Shown here piece after piece: positions 31,699 through 40,651 of a DNA stretch of 64,000 nt (positions are counted from its first letter, which is position 1; every line of letters begins with the position of its first letter). This DNA comes from Paenibacillus camerounensis (GTDB lineage Bacteria; Bacillota; Bacilli; Paenibacillales; Paenibacillaceae). A program made the translations under genes and the position numbers. The DNA lies in NCBI RefSeq assembly GCF_000723885.1, contig NZ_CCDG010000041.1:78552-142551 (forward strand), given 5' to 3'. The notes beneath the pieces were generated by a model. That model searched no databases. It was not told where the DNA came from and saw only the letters and a list, made by a program, of their open reading frames with translations.

Positions 31699-32367
31699 TT
31701 AACGGATACCTGCTTCTGCAGCTTCTCTGATAGCCTGTATGGCGGCTGCACGGTCAGTACGCCCGAATACAGCGTTGCCGGCAACCAGCACATCTGCGCC
31801 TGCCTCAGCCACCAGTCCGGCCGTATTCTCTGCTATTCCGCCATCTACCTCGATCCGAAGTTTATGGTGGTTGATTTCAGCCGCCCATTCACGAATCTGC
31901 CGGATTTTACGCAAGGTATTCGGAATAAAGGCCTGTCCGCCAAAGCCGGGATTCACCGTCATTACCAGTACCATATCCACATCCTCCAGAACCTCACGTA
32001 CTGCAGAGGCCGGAGTCCCCGGATTAATGGCAACTCCGGCCATCAGACCCAGCTCTTTAATCTGATGAATGACACGGTGAAGATGTACACATGCCTCAGC
32101 ATGTACAGTAATTACAGCTGCGCCCGCAGCGGCAAAATCAGCAATGTAACGCTCGGGGTTCTCTATCATTAAATGAACATCAAGCGGCAATGATGTATGA
32201 GCCTTTACAGCTTTGACAATCGGAGGGCCGAGTGTAATATTGGGTACAAAGTGTCCGTCCATTACATCTACATGTATCCAGTCTCCGCCGCTTGCTTCAG
32301 CAATGGCAACCTCAGCGCCAAGCGCAGCGAAATCAGCTGATAAGATGGATGGGGCTAGTAAGATCAT
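31699..32367 (-). CDS. rpe: Ribulose-phosphate 3-epimerase
   Basis: A 222-residue TIM barrel: 'LAPSILSADFAALGAE', 'WIHVDVMDGHFVPNITLGP', 'DVHLMIENPERYI', 'VLVMTVNPGFGGQAFIP' and 'IEVDGGIAENTAGLVAEAGADVLVAGNAVFG'. Both catalytic Asp residues (in VDVMDGHF and IEVDGG) and the metal His residues are present. It interconverts ribulose-5-phosphate and xylulose-5-phosphate. It starts 3 nt after the rsgA stop, with GGAGG 9 nt before the ATG. Confidence 0.97.
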   Translation of the reverse strand: MILLAPSILSADFAALGAEVAIAEASGGDWIHVDVMDGHFVPNITLGPPIVKAVKAHTSLPLDVHLMIENPERYIADFAAAGAAVITVHAEACVHLHRVIHQIKELGLMAGVAINPGTPASAVREVLEDVDMVLVMTVNPGFGGQAFIPNTLRKIRQIREWAAEINHHKLRIEVDGGIAENTAGLVAEAGADVLVAGNAVFGRTDRAAAIQAIREAAEAGIR

Positions 32368-32370
32368 AAG

Positions 32371-33276
32371 TTAGTACCTCCGTTTCTTGTCCTTCATCTC
32401 ATTAAAGAAAAGCTTGTAATGCTCGTACCGGCTGTCCGCGATCTCTCCTGCCTCCCAGGCCTCTTTAACCTTGCAGCCCGGCTCGTGCAGATGGCTGCAG
32501 CCGCGGAATTTACAGTTCTCCGCATAGGAGGCGAATTCACGGAAACAGACCGACAGCTCCTCTACCCCGAGCTCAAGAAAATCCAGCTGGCTGAAGCCCG
32601 GCGTATCCGCTACAAAGCCCCCGCCGCCGATATCGATCAGCTCGACATGACGGGTTGTATGGCGGCCGCGGCCCAGCCGCATGCTGATTTCACCCGTCTC
32701 CAGCTCAAGGTTAGGCACAAGCCGGTTGAGCAGGGTAGATTTGCCTACACCTGACTGTCCGGAGAACACACTGATTGAACCGGCCAGCCTTGCCCGCAGC
32801 TCTTCACTGCCGGAGCCGTTAAGGGAACTGGTAACCAGCACTTCGTAACCGATCTTCTCATACATTTCTTTGACCAGAGCGGTAGCCTCGCCTTCATCGT
32901 CAGCCAGGTCCTGCTTGGTCAGCACAATCAGCGGCTCCAGGCCGGAGTGCTCGATATGTACCAGAAATTTATCCAGCAAATTGAGGTTCATATCCGGCTC
33001 ACGCACAGAGAACAGCAGTACAGCCAGTTTGACATTGGCAACCGGCGGACGGATCAGCTCCGATTCACGGGGGAGGACTTCATCAACCATGCCTTCACCG
33101 TTTTCGGTCAGAACGTACATAATGCGGTCGCCCACCAGCGGCGAGGTTCCTTTTTTCTTGAGAATTCCCCGGCCACGGCATTGTACTGCCTCTTCTTCTG
33201 TAGCAATGAATCCGTCCCGCAGGGGCTTGACATAATAATAACCGCTCAGTGCTTTAACAATTATTCCTTCAGGCAT
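32371..33276 (-). CDS. rsgA: Ribosome small subunit GTPase RsgA
   Basis: A 301-residue circularly permuted GTPase: an N-terminal OB fold, then G4 'VLTKQDLAD' before G1 'FSGQSGVGKSTLLN' and G3 'DTPGFSQ'. The C-terminal zinc knuckle is 'CKFRGCSHLHEPGC'. RsgA acts late in 30S assembly and releases when the decoding centre is ready. The ATG at 33274-33276 has GGAAGG about 10 nt before it. It forms a unit with rpe, downstream of prkC. Confidence 0.96.
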   Translation of the reverse strand: MPEGIIVKALSGYYYVKPLRDGFIATEEEAVQCRGRGILKKKGTSPLVGDRIMYVLTENGEGMVDEVLPRESELIRPPVANVKLAVLLFSVREPDMNLNLLDKFLVHIEHSGLEPLIVLTKQDLADDEGEATALVKEMYEKIGYEVLVTSSLNGSGSEELRARLAGSISVFSGQSGVGKSTLLNRLVPNLELETGEISMRLGRGRHTTRHVELIDIGGGGFVADTPGFSQLDFLELGVEELSVCFREFASYAENCKFRGCSHLHEPGCKVKEAWEAGEIADSRYEHYKLFFNEMKDKKRRY

Positions 33277-33308
33277 ACATATTGAGCCTTCCTCTCCTGA
33301 TTTTGCGC

Positions 33309-33339
33309 AAAAGACCCAAGCTCAGATTCGAGCCGGGTC
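33309..33339 (-). terminator. Weak terminator-like hairpin after prkC
   Basis: GACCC..CTC pairs with GAGCTTGGGTC (33330-33339 / 33313-33323, internal mismatches), followed on the minus strand by TTTTGCG. It could attenuate read-through from prkC into rsgA. Confidence 0.4.
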
Positions 33340-33397
33340 ATCGCGCGCTGTACCCGCAATCCCGTATAAGTACACGGAATGAGGCAGCTTATCTCTG

Positions 33398-35605
33398 TTA
33401 ATGGTCTTTGCTTTTGTCTTTATTATTACCGTTAGACTTGGCCTGGACCGCTTCTTCCGTCAGAAATCCGGTCTGGTCAACATCACCCGCATTCTCTCCG
33501 CCGCCGGAATCCGGCGGCAGAATTTCCGGCTCAATAGTCGGCTCGGGAGGTGCCTGTGTAGGCACTGGTGTCGGCTCCGGTGTCTGTGTCGCCGGCGGTT
33601 CAGGCTGCTGTACCGTTCCGTTCTTTGCATCCGAATAGCGTACCTCAAAGGCTTCAATGTATTCCCCGTCCTGATAGATGGAGACTGCACCGTCCTTATT
33701 CGGGCCTAGCACCAGATTCACAGACAGCACCTGGCTCTTGGCAATAGTACGCGTCCCCCATTCCTGGGGTTCTCCTTCATTGCGGGCATCAGAGTATACG
33801 ATGCGTATCTTGGTCTTCTTGCCGTCACTGGACGGTGCAACCGGTACGTTAAACGTATAATTCAACGCTTCATTCGGGTATCCGGTGCTTATTGAGACAG
33901 AAATCTTATCTCCCGGTGATACCAGATCACCCTGTTCATACGGCCACTGTTTAGTGATTTTTCCTGCTTCAACGGAATAGCTCGTATCCTCATTGACTTC
34001 GTCCAGCACCAGTCCGATTTCTTCAAGCATGGCTTTGGCTTCATTTTGTGTTTTGCCTGTCAGATCAGGCATCGGCTTGCTTTCCTTGCCTTTGCTGACA
34101 AATATGACAATCGAAGCTGTTTGCGGATCATACTCACTGCCTTCTGCCGGATCAGAGCCGATTACCTGTCCTTCCGCAAACTCCTCGCTGAACCGCGGGT
34201 CCTGGCTGATCCGGCTTTGCTCCACACCTTGTGCAATCAGTGCTTTTACGGCATCATCATAGGTTCCGCCGGTCAGCTTGGGAATATTGGAGGTCGGCTT
34301 GGCCGTGCTTACTGTAAGGATGATATGCGTCCCCTCTTTAACCACGGTGCCTTCCTTCTTACTCTGCTCCCAGACGACATTTTCATCATAGTTAGGGTTA
34401 TACTGCTGCACAACCGGCTCCTCCACGACAAGGCCGATTTCATCCAGCATAGCCGTAGCAATTTCAAGGGACTGATTCGTTACATTAGGTACTGTAACTT
34501 CAGGCACTACGAGCTGGGACCTCACATACCAGGCCACACTGCCCATAGCAATCAGCAGGAGCAGCGTTAGGCCGATCCAAAGTGCCGGCATACCCCATTT
34601 CCGCTTCTTGGAGCCCGGGGCCACAGGCGGAACATCCTCCTCGTCCTCGATCCGGCGCATCCGTTCATCTCCTCCGCCGCTGCTGCGGCTGCTTAAGGTA
34701 TGCTGGATGGGCTTGATTGCAGGTATAATCCGTGTCCGGTCCTCGTCATCGTCGTCATGGAAAGATGCTTTGGTCTCGCTGCGCCGTTCAGGCAGCAGGC
34801 AGGTCTCCAGATCCTGGAGCATCTGCTTAGCAGACTGATAACGCTCATCCGGATTCTTGCGCATGGAACGCAGAATTACATTCTCTACGCTTTGCGGAAT
34901 CAGGGGGTTCAGTATACGCGGCTCTTCAAATTCCTCCTGCAGATGCTTAAGCGCTACGCTGATCGGGCTTTCGCCCAAAAAAGGCAGCACACCGGTTAAC
35001 ATCTGGTAGAGCACAATCCCCAGGGAGTACAGGTCAGATTTCTCTCCGGTTGTTACCCCTTTGGCATGCTCCGGTGAGAAATAATGCACTGAGCCGACTA
35101 CCGAGCCGGTCTGGGTAATGGTTGTTGAGGTTACCGCACGGGCAATCCCGAAATCTGTAACCTTGACCCGCCCGTTACGCCCGATCAGAATATTATGAGG
35201 CTTGATATCACGGTGAATAATCTGGCTCTGATGGGCATGATCCAGCGCATCGCAGATCTGTGAAGCAATCCGGATGGCTTCATCGACCTGAAGCGGTGCC
35301 CGTTCCTTAATAATCTCGTTGAGATTCTTGCCCTCTATATACTCCATTACAATATAATGGACATCTTCTTCCTGGCCCACATCATAGATGCTGACTACGT
35401 TAGGGTGCGATAAGGAAGCGGCTGACTGCGCCTCCCGCCGGAATCGGCGGATGAACTCCTCATCATGCACAAACTGGTTTCTCAATACTTTAATGGCGAC
35501 GTTCCGGTTAAGCAGGATATCATGTGCTCTGTATACGAGCGCCATGCCGCCTGCCCCGACCCGTTCGATGACTTGGTAACGGCCGCCCAATTCGTGACCG
35601 ATCAT
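33398..35605 (-). CDS. prkC: PASTA-domain Ser/Thr protein kinase
   Basis: A 735-residue PrkC/Stk1-type kinase. Kinase domain ~1-270: 'GAGGMALVYRA' loop, 'VAIKVLR', 'IIHRDIKPHNILIG' and 'VKVTDFGIARA'. One TM helix follows at ~345 ('MPALWIGLTLLLLIAMGSVA'), then three PASTA repeats starting 'VPNVTNQSLEIA', 'IPKLTGGTYDDA' and 'MPDLTGKTQNEA', an extra beta-rich domain and a long Pro/Thr/Glu tail. PASTA repeats sense muropeptides; PrkC controls growth and spore germination. The ATG 35603-35605 lies 8 nt after AAGGAG and overlaps the prpC stop (ATGA); the GTG at 35612-35614 lies on the Shine-Dalgarno. Confidence 0.95.
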   Translation of the reverse strand: MIGHELGGRYQVIERVGAGGMALVYRAHDILLNRNVAIKVLRNQFVHDEEFIRRFRREAQSAASLSHPNVVSIYDVGQEEDVHYIVMEYIEGKNLNEIIKERAPLQVDEAIRIASQICDALDHAHQSQIIHRDIKPHNILIGRNGRVKVTDFGIARAVTSTTITQTGSVVGSVHYFSPEHAKGVTTGEKSDLYSLGIVLYQMLTGVLPFLGESPISVALKHLQEEFEEPRILNPLIPQSVENVILRSMRKNPDERYQSAKQMLQDLETCLLPERRSETKASFHDDDDEDRTRIIPAIKPIQHTLSSRSSGGGDERMRRIEDEEDVPPVAPGSKKRKWGMPALWIGLTLLLLIAMGSVAWYVRSQLVVPEVTVPNVTNQSLEIATAMLDEIGLVVEEPVVQQYNPNYDENVVWEQSKKEGTVVKEGTHIILTVSTAKPTSNIPKLTGGTYDDAVKALIAQGVEQSRISQDPRFSEEFAEGQVIGSDPAEGSEYDPQTASIVIFVSKGKESKPMPDLTGKTQNEAKAMLEEIGLVLDEVNEDTSYSVEAGKITKQWPYEQGDLVSPGDKISVSISTGYPNEALNYTFNVPVAPSSDGKKTKIRIVYSDARNEGEPQEWGTRTIAKSQVLSVNLVLGPNKDGAVSIYQDGEYIEAFEVRYSDAKNGTVQQPEPPATQTPEPTPVPTQAPPEPTIEPEILPPDSGGGENAGDVDQTGFLTEEAVQAKSNGNNKDKSKDH

Positions 35606-36378
35606 CTGTTCCACTCCTTTGTCTCGGGCACAGCGGCCTCTCCTTGATGTTCTAGCATAGCGACGCTGATATTATCACCGCCACCGGCAAGCAAAGCCAG
35701 CTGAAGTAAGCGGTCCGCTCTTTCCTCTAAAGGAATCTCATGAATACCGGCAACCTTGCCCAGATGCTCCTGGCTGACAAAATTACTCAGGCCGTCGCTG
35801 CACAGCAGCAGCAGCTCTCCGGGAGCAAGACTGACCGGAGCCATATCCGCCTGTACCTCTGAATCGGTTCCCAGCGCCCTGATCAATACATTACGGCGGG
35901 GGTGGCTGCCTAGCTCCTCCAGGCTGATCTGACCATTCTTGAACAGCTCATTAACCAGTGTATGATCCTCGGTTAACTGAATTGCGGCATTATCTTTGAT
36001 TAAATAGGCTCTGCTGTCTCCGATATGGCCGATGTAGCCTTCAGGGCCGTTAAGCAATGCCGCAACGACAGTAGTCCCCATGTTATGGTATTTCTCATCA
36101 CGGGAAGACTCAATAAATACCGTACGGTTGGCTTCAATAATCGCATCGGACAGAGCCTCACTCAGCTCCCCGTCCTTCCGGTCAGGAGGCAGGCTGTCCA
36201 GCTTGCTGCGCATAGTCTCAAGCGCAAGCTTACTTGCCGTATCCCCTGCCAAATGCCCCCCCATACCATCGGCAATGATGCCCAGAGTATAACCGTGGCG
36301 CGTAGCGCCGATCCAGACCGAGTCCTCATTAACGCTGCGGACCCGTCCGACATCACTGGCATGAACTGTTCTGATCAA
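35602..36378 (-). CDS. prpC: PP2C protein phosphatase PrpC
   Basis: A 258-residue Stp1/PrpC phosphatase with the metal-binding motifs 'RSVNEDSVWIG', 'IADGMGGHLAGDTAS', 'GHIGDSRAYLI', 'LLCSDGLSNFVS' and 'GGGDNISVAML'. It reverses PrkC phosphorylation. The start is TTG 36376-36378 after GGGGTGAGG; the stop overlaps the prkC ATG. It lies 6 nt after the rlmN stop, so rlmN-prpC-prkC is one unit. Confidence 0.95.
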   Translation of the reverse strand: MIRTVHASDVGRVRSVNEDSVWIGATRHGYTLGIIADGMGGHLAGDTASKLALETMRSKLDSLPPDRKDGELSEALSDAIIEANRTVFIESSRDEKYHNMGTTVVAALLNGPEGYIGHIGDSRAYLIKDNAAIQLTEDHTLVNELFKNGQISLEELGSHPRRNVLIRALGTDSEVQADMAPVSLAPGELLLLCSDGLSNFVSQEHLGKVAGIHEIPLEERADRLLQLALLAGGGDNISVAMLEHQGEAAVPETKEWNR

Positions 36379-36384
36379 ATATCC

Positions 36385-37425
36385 TCACCCCAACTCCATA
36401 TGTTTGGCACGCAGTTGTCCGCATGCGGCCGCAATATCATGGCCCTGCTCACGGCGGATCGTTACGTTCACGCCCTGGTCGGCCAGAATACGCTGAAATT
36501 CAAAGATATCATTGCGGGAAGTTCTTACATACTTACGCTCAGGAACGTGGTTAACCGGAATAAGATTGACATGGCAGAGCATCGTCTTAAGGACACCGGC
36601 CAGCTCCTTGGCATGCTCCGGCTGGTCATTGACCCCTCCGATAAGCGCATATTCAAAGCTGATGCGGCGGCCAGTCTTAGCCTGGTAGTAACGAAGGGAT
36701 TCAATTACATCGTCAAACGGGTAACGGCGGTTAACCGGCATCAGCTTGGAACGCAGTGTGTCATTTGGCGCATGGATCGATATCGCCAGATTAATCTGGG
36801 TGTCCTCATCGGCAAACTTATAGATATTAGGCACAATCCCGCTGGTCGAGACAGTGATGTGACGCTGGCCGATGTTCAGGCCTTTCTCATGGATCATCAG
36901 ACGAAGGAATCTCATGGTCGCATCGTAATTCTCGAACGGCTCTCCCGTACCCATGATTACAATACTGCTGACACGTTCACCGCGGCCATCCAGAATCTGC
37001 TGGGAACGCACGACCTGGGCCACAATTTCACCCGCAGTCAGATCGCGCTTGAGCCCGCCAAGTGTAGAGGCGCAGAAGGTGCAGCCGATCCGGCAGCCTA
37101 CCTGTGTCGTTACGCATACGCTGTTTCCGTAGTTGTGTTTCATAATAACTGTTTCGATTGCATGATCATCATGCAGTCCAAACAGGAATTTCACTGTGCC
37201 GTCTTTGGATTCCAGCTTGGTAATTTCGGTCAGGGCATTCATTCTGAACTGTTCGTCCAGCTTGGCGCGCAGCCCCTTGGACAGATTGCTCATCGCCTCA
37301 AAATCACTAACCCGCTTTACATACAGCCAGTCAAAAATCTGTCCCCCGCGGAAAGCCGGCTCTCCGTTGTCTTTGGCCCACTGCTGCAACTCTTCGAGAG
37401 AAAAATCATATATTAAAGGTTTCAT
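36385..37425 (-). CDS. rlmN: Dual-specificity rRNA/tRNA methyltransferase RlmN
   Basis: A 346-residue radical SAM enzyme: cluster motif 'GCRIGCTFCAS', 'GTGEPFENYD', 'TVSTSGIVPNI' and 'YALIGGVNDQPEHA'; the C-terminal methyl-carrier Cys is in 'AAACGQLRAKH'. RlmN makes C2-methyladenosine in 23S rRNA (A2503) and in some tRNAs. The start is ATG 37423-37425, 9 nt after AGGTG; an extra 21 codons upstream lack a ribosome binding site. It is separated from rsmB by a terminator-like hairpin and heads its own unit. Confidence 0.96.
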   Translation of the reverse strand: MKPLIYDFSLEELQQWAKDNGEPAFRGGQIFDWLYVKRVSDFEAMSNLSKGLRAKLDEQFRMNALTEITKLESKDGTVKFLFGLHDDHAIETVIMKHNYGNSVCVTTQVGCRIGCTFCASTLGGLKRDLTAGEIVAQVVRSQQILDGRGERVSSIVIMGTGEPFENYDATMRFLRLMIHEKGLNIGQRHITVSTSGIVPNIYKFADEDTQINLAISIHAPNDTLRSKLMPVNRRYPFDDVIESLRYYQAKTGRRISFEYALIGGVNDQPEHAKELAGVLKTMLCHVNLIPVNHVPERKYVRTSRNDIFEFQRILADQGVNVTIRREQGHDIAAACGQLRAKHMELG

Positions 37426-37606
37426 TGTAATTAGCACCTGTTCTTTCATAAAAGTATAAAACACTATTGAATGTACGTCTGTCAACAAGCTGAGGTTTTA
37501 ACGCAAAACGAATACCGCCCCTTACAAGGACGATATGAACGGTCTACCAGAGAATATGCGTATTATTTCTCATTCTTCCTATTTTAACACAAAATTCAGA
37601 GACGGT

Positions 37607-37647
37607 AAAAGAAAAGCCCGCCGCGCACCAGAATCTGCGGGCGGGAC
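37607..37647 (-). terminator. Terminator-like hairpin after rsmB
   Basis: A GC-rich stem around CCCGCC.CGC / GCG.GCGGG, followed on the minus strand by CTTTTCTTTTACC. It would separate the priA-def-fmt-rsmB unit from rlmN. Confidence 0.6.
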
Positions 37648-37675
37648 CTCTGTCAATCTTCCGGAAATCCGCTAT

Positions 37676-39163
37676 TTACAAGAGTCTCTGCAGCCGCGCG
37701 ATATAGAATCCGTCGCTGCCGTAATGCTGCGGCAGGAGCTGAATTCCTTCTCCTGCAGCCAGTGCCGTATCCTTCGTCCGTTCCCAGACCGGCGAGCTGA
37801 AGCTGACCGGTACGAAGTCCGGATTACATTCCAGAAAAGCAGCGACAATCGCGCTGTTCTCAGCCTGCTCAGTTGTGCAAGTACTGTAGACCAGCACTCC
37901 GCCAGGCTTCACCAGGGCGGAGACGGCCTGCAGCAGTTCACTCTGCAGACCGGCAATGCTATCCACATCCTCAGGCAGCTTACGCCACTTCAGATCCGGC
38001 TTGCGGCGGATAACGCCAAGCCCCGAACAGGGGGCATCCAGCAGCACGCGGTCAAAGGATTCAGCAGACAGCTCAGCTGCAAGCTCCAGCGCATCCGCAT
38101 GTCCTGTTGTAATGCAGTCCAAGCCAAGACGGCCAGCCTGCTCCGAGATCAGCCTGGCCTTGTGGGCGTGCAGATCATTGGCGTAGATATAGCCGTCATC
38201 CTTCATCAGCTCAGCCATATGGGCGCTTTTGCCTCCCGGAGCAGCACAGCAGTCAAGCACTCTCATGCCAGGCTCAGGAGCAACAGCTTCGGCAACCAGC
38301 ATGGAGCTCTCATCCTGCACTGACAGATATCCGTCCTTGTACCAGCCGGATAATGCAAGATTGCCTGCTCCCTTGACGACAATGCCATAGGGGCTCAGGC
38401 TGGAGGGAGACGCATCCAGTCCGGCTTCCCGCATCTGCTCCAGCAGCTTGTCTCTGCTGATCATTGTCGTATTGACCCGGACACTGACAGCCGGGGGTTC
38501 ATTATTGGCAGAACACATCGCCTCCGCAGCAGCAATCCCGTACTCGGCCTCCCAGCGTTCAACCATCCAGAGAGGGTGGGAATAGAGAATGGAGATCCGC
38601 TGCGCTGCGCTGAGCCCCTTCTTCAGCACCGGCAGCTCACCGGCACGAAGCACGCTCCGCAGCACTCCGTTCACCATCCCGGAAATCCCCTGATGGCCGC
38701 GCTTCTTAGCAATATTGACAGCCTCGTTAACAGCGGCATGCGGCGGAATACGGTCCAGATACATGATCTGATACAAGCTCAGACGCAGCAGGCTGCGCAC
38801 CCATGGGGTCAGCTTGGCAATGCCTTTGCTTACGAAATCATCCAGAACGTAATCCAGAGTAATCAGACGGGAAAGGGTACCGTATACCAGCTCCGTTGCC
38901 AGCCCGGTGTCTTCCCGGCTGAGACCGGACTTCTGCAGGCTGCTGTTCAGCAGCAGGTTGCTGTATGCCCCTTCCTGCTCGACCCTGACCAGCACATCCA
39001 GTGCCACAACGCGGGCTGAAGCAGGCGGGCGGCTGTTTCTGTCTGCCCCTCTGCCGTCAGCTGACCGGCCTTGTGCAGCACCATTATTCTGCGGCTTGGC
39101 AGCTCCTGATTTGGGTCCGGGGCGCTGTCCGCTGCGGCCGGAGCCGTTCATGCCCGCGCTCAA
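37676..39163 (-). CDS. rsmB: 16S rRNA (cytosine(967)-C5)-methyltransferase RsmB
   Basis: A 495-residue RsmB. After a ~48-residue Gly/Ser/Ala/Arg-rich extension that relatives usually lack, there is a NusB-like domain (~50-190) and the methyltransferase domain with 'LDCCAAPGGKSAHMAEL' (SAM), 'DAPCSGLGVIRRKPDLKW' and catalytic 'VYSTCTTEQAENSAIV'. It methylates C967 of 16S rRNA. The start may be TTG 39161-39163, which shares bases with the fmt stop, or ATG 39149-39151 four codons later; ribosome binding sites do not settle it. Confidence 0.93.
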   Translation of the reverse strand: MSAGMNGSGRSGQRPGPKSGAAKPQNNGAAQGRSADGRGADRNSRPPASARVVALDVLVRVEQEGAYSNLLLNSSLQKSGLSREDTGLATELVYGTLSRLITLDYVLDDFVSKGIAKLTPWVRSLLRLSLYQIMYLDRIPPHAAVNEAVNIAKKRGHQGISGMVNGVLRSVLRAGELPVLKKGLSAAQRISILYSHPLWMVERWEAEYGIAAAEAMCSANNEPPAVSVRVNTTMISRDKLLEQMREAGLDASPSSLSPYGIVVKGAGNLALSGWYKDGYLSVQDESSMLVAEAVAPEPGMRVLDCCAAPGGKSAHMAELMKDDGYIYANDLHAHKARLISEQAGRLGLDCITTGHADALELAAELSAESFDRVLLDAPCSGLGVIRRKPDLKWRKLPEDVDSIAGLQSELLQAVSALVKPGGVLVYSTCTTEQAENSAIVAAFLECNPDFVPVSFSSPVWERTKDTALAAGEGIQLLPQHYGSDGFYIARLQRLL

Positions 39164-40098
39164 CCGAGCACCGTCCCCGGGCTCATTACCGCACCGCGGC
39201 TGAAATCAGCGGCACTCATAGCTTTTTTACCGGCAGGCTGCACAGAGGTCAGCAGCAGTGAACCGTCACCGGTGCTCACCTCCACACCGCGCTCATTGAC
39301 GGCAAGCACGGTCCCAGGCGCTTTGGCTGCTGTCTGTATAACGGCCGCCGGTTTAACGGCTGCCCACACCTTGAAGGTCTCACCGTTCCAGAGCGTAAAT
39401 GCGCCGGAGAAAGGCACCAGCCCCCGGATCCGGTTGAATATATCAAGTGAGCCGGCAGTCCAGTCGATCCGTTCGTCGTCACGGCTAAGGTTCGGAGCGT
39501 AGGTCGCTTCATTGTCATCCTGCTTCACTGCGTCTACACGGCCTTCAGCCAGCCGCGGCATTTCCGATTTCAGCAGATCACGTCCGGCTGTACTGAGCTT
39601 GTCAAACAGATCGCCCGCTGTATCCTCATCACCAATCGGCACCTCGACGCGTGAAATCATGTCACCGGTATCCAGCCCTTCAGCCATGTACATCAGGGTT
39701 ACGCCGGTAACCTTTTCACCGTTGATAATACAGCGCTGAATCGGTGCGCCGCCCCGGTATTTCGGGAGCAGGGAGCCATGGACATTGACGCAGCCGTTTG
39801 GCGGCAAATCCAGGACACTCTTCGGCAGAATCTGCCCGTAGGCAGCGGTAACGATAAGATCCGGCGCATACCCCGCCAGCTCTGCCACCGCCTCCGGACG
39901 GCGGAGGCGTTCCGGCTGCAGCACTGGAAGCCCCAGCGCCAGTGCCGCTTCTTTTACCGGAGTAGGCATGAGCGTCTTCTTGCGGCCCTGAGGCCGGTCC
40001 GGCTGAGTAACCACAGCAACCACTTCATAACCTTCCTCAACCAGCATTTTCAGCGAAGGAACAGCGAATGCCGGAGTGCCCATAAAAACAATTTTCAT
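39160..40098 (-). CDS. fmt: Methionyl-tRNA formyltransferase
   Basis: A 312-residue Fmt: 'MKIVFMGTPAFAVPSLKML', the folate/catalytic block 'NVHGSLLPKYRGGAPIQ' and 'MYMAEGLDTGDMI'. It formylates initiator Met-tRNA, partner of def upstream. I choose ATG 40096-40098, 8 nt after GGGGAG and only 5 nt after the def stop, over the GTG at 40105-40107, which overlaps that stop. Its own stop overlaps the rsmB start. Confidence 0.96.
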   Translation of the reverse strand: MKIVFMGTPAFAVPSLKMLVEEGYEVVAVVTQPDRPQGRKKTLMPTPVKEAALALGLPVLQPERLRRPEAVAELAGYAPDLIVTAAYGQILPKSVLDLPPNGCVNVHGSLLPKYRGGAPIQRCIINGEKVTGVTLMYMAEGLDTGDMISRVEVPIGDEDTAGDLFDKLSTAGRDLLKSEMPRLAEGRVDAVKQDDNEATYAPNLSRDDERIDWTAGSLDIFNRIRGLVPFSGAFTLWNGETFKVWAAVKPAAVIQTAAKAPGTVLAVNERGVEVSTGDGSLLLTSVQPAGKKAMSAADFSRGAVMSPGTVLG

Positions 40099-40103
40099 TC
40101 CGC

Positions 40104-40589
40104 TCACTCCCCGGACTCGCTGTGCTCAGCTGTGTATTCATAGACCTTCTCAGCGATATCAGTAAAAAGAACCCCGTTGAGATGATCGATTTCATGGAGG
40201 AACGCACGAGCCAGCAGCCCGCTTCCAGTAATCGTGATCTCGTTGCCTTCGCGGTCAAGCCCGCGCACGGTTACCGTCTCTGCCCGGCGGACATCACCGT
40301 TCAAGCCGGGAATGCTCAGGCAGCCTTCCGGACCAAATTGTTCACCTTCCGTGCTTACGACTTCCGGATTGATCATTTTGATTAGCCCGTGCTCTTCATC
40401 GGCATCAACAACGATCAGGCGCTTCAGGATTCCCACCTGCGGCGCGGCAAGGCCAACGCCCTCTGCATCGTACATGGTATCTGCCATATCATCCAGCAGC
40501 TTCTGGACATTCGGGGTTACTTTGGTTACTTCTTTTGCTGTTTTGTGCAATACCTCATCCGGTTCTTTAACAATTAATCTGATTGCCAT
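40104..40589 (-). CDS. def: Peptide deformylase
   Basis: A 161-residue type 1 deformylase with all three metal/catalytic motifs: 'GVGLAAPQVG', 'EGCLSIPG' and 'HEIDHLNGVLF'. It removes the N-formyl group from new proteins and forms a functional pair with fmt. The Shine-Dalgarno (AAGGA) is weak and far (about 13 nt) from the ATG at 40587-40589. Confidence 0.97.
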   Translation of the reverse strand: MAIRLIVKEPDEVLHKTAKEVTKVTPNVQKLLDDMADTMYDAEGVGLAAPQVGILKRLIVVDADEEHGLIKMINPEVVSTEGEQFGPEGCLSIPGLNGDVRRAETVTVRGLDREGNEITITGSGLLARAFLHEIDHLNGVLFTDIAEKVYEYTAEHSESGE

Positions 40590-40651
40590 TACACGTACAC
40601 CATCCTTGTTCTGAACATTCTATATTCTCTATATTGTATCACGCCGTTGAG

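Noticed and set aside
36025..37416. 463-residue ORF antisense to prpC and rlmN
   Set aside because: It covers two well-supported genes on the other strand and has no domain or ribosome binding site.
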